From the NCBI RefSeq assembly GCF_013409645.1, contig NZ_JACCBG010000001.1, positions 2,664,001 to 2,728,000 on the forward strand: a stretch of 64,000 bases of DNA, in the 5' to 3' direction. Position numbers and translations under genes: made by a program. Positions 62,951 to 64,000 of this stretch are shown piece by piece. This stretch comes from Nocardioides panaciterrulae. GTDB lineage: Bacteria; Actinomycetota; Actinomycetes; Propionibacteriales; Nocardioidaceae. Numbering within the stretch: the stretch's first letter is position 1; every line of letters starts with the position of its first letter. Under the pieces are notes generated by a model, which saw nothing but the letters and a program-made list of their open reading frames with translations, made no database searches and was not told the origin of the DNA.

Positions 62951-64000
<1,050 letters not shown>

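Overview
The window is a very GC-rich chromosomal segment with long genes, many GTG/TTG starts and four-base ATGA/GTGA overlaps. The core order smc – mutM – rnc – rpmF – DUF177 – coaD – rsmD – recG – DAK2 protein – rpmB – thiL – ddl – gpsA – plsC – cofC – hup – leuDC is typical of Actinobacteria. The HU protein with a lysine/alanine tail, the F420 gene cofC, a BioQ-type regulator and a MocR/YczE pair fit a Nocardioides-like member of the Propionibacteriales. That placement is an inference from gene order and protein style. No phage, plasmid, integrase, transposase or rRNA was seen, so this looks like a vertically inherited housekeeping region.

Layout. 0-12 kb (minus strand): 5' part of smc, an MFS transporter, a small coiled-coil protein, mutM, rnc, rpmF, DUF177, coaD, rsmD, recG and a FakA-like DAK2 protein, meeting rpmB (+). 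12.5-25 kb: thiL, an Lrp-type RAM protein, a DUF3515 lipoprotein, ddl, a cystathionine gamma-synthase-type enzyme, gpsA-plsC, a decayed MFS tail, cofC, hup, a GNAT protein, and leuCD opposite an IclR regulator. 25-29 kb: a methyl-adduct repair pair (ogt plus an Ada/AlkA fusion) and an LCP ligase. 28.7-34.2 kb: a seven-gene thiamine operon (cytX-thiE-thiO-thiS-thiG-tenI-like-thiD) behind a TPP riboswitch. 34.5-38 kb: tRNA-Glu, tRNA-Gln, a CPBP protease, gltX and a FAH hydrolase. 38-42.6 kb: less characterised genes (a conserved actinobacterial family, DUF2254, M23 peptidase, DUF2087, pentapeptide repeat, AAA ATPase). 42.7-45.3 kb: bioQ opposite bioYMN with tandem BioQ boxes. 45.4-50.1 kb: an amidase and a xylose/ribose-type ABC importer. 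51-58 kb: a secreted protein, then branched-chain amino-acid genes cimA, ilvE and leuB interrupted by a Ser/Thr kinase, with two candidate attenuator leaders. 58-64 kb: a methyltransferase, yczE/mocR, serA and a truncated ABC-F gene.

The most unusual content is noncoding. Four arrays (about 6.76-6.89, 12.52-12.70, 12.96-13.08 and 25.16-25.36 kb) together hold 20 copies of a 22-bp unit: GTCAA, a variable trinucleotide, then GCGCCGACTCGGCG. Units sit about 31-32 bp apart, always directly beyond gene 3' ends. In three arrays the left units are inverted relative to the right ones, so the array folds back on itself. Mismatches fall in the variable trinucleotide, and one array carries a paired (compensatory-looking) change. 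I do not recognise this family and treat it as the best candidate for an undescribed element.
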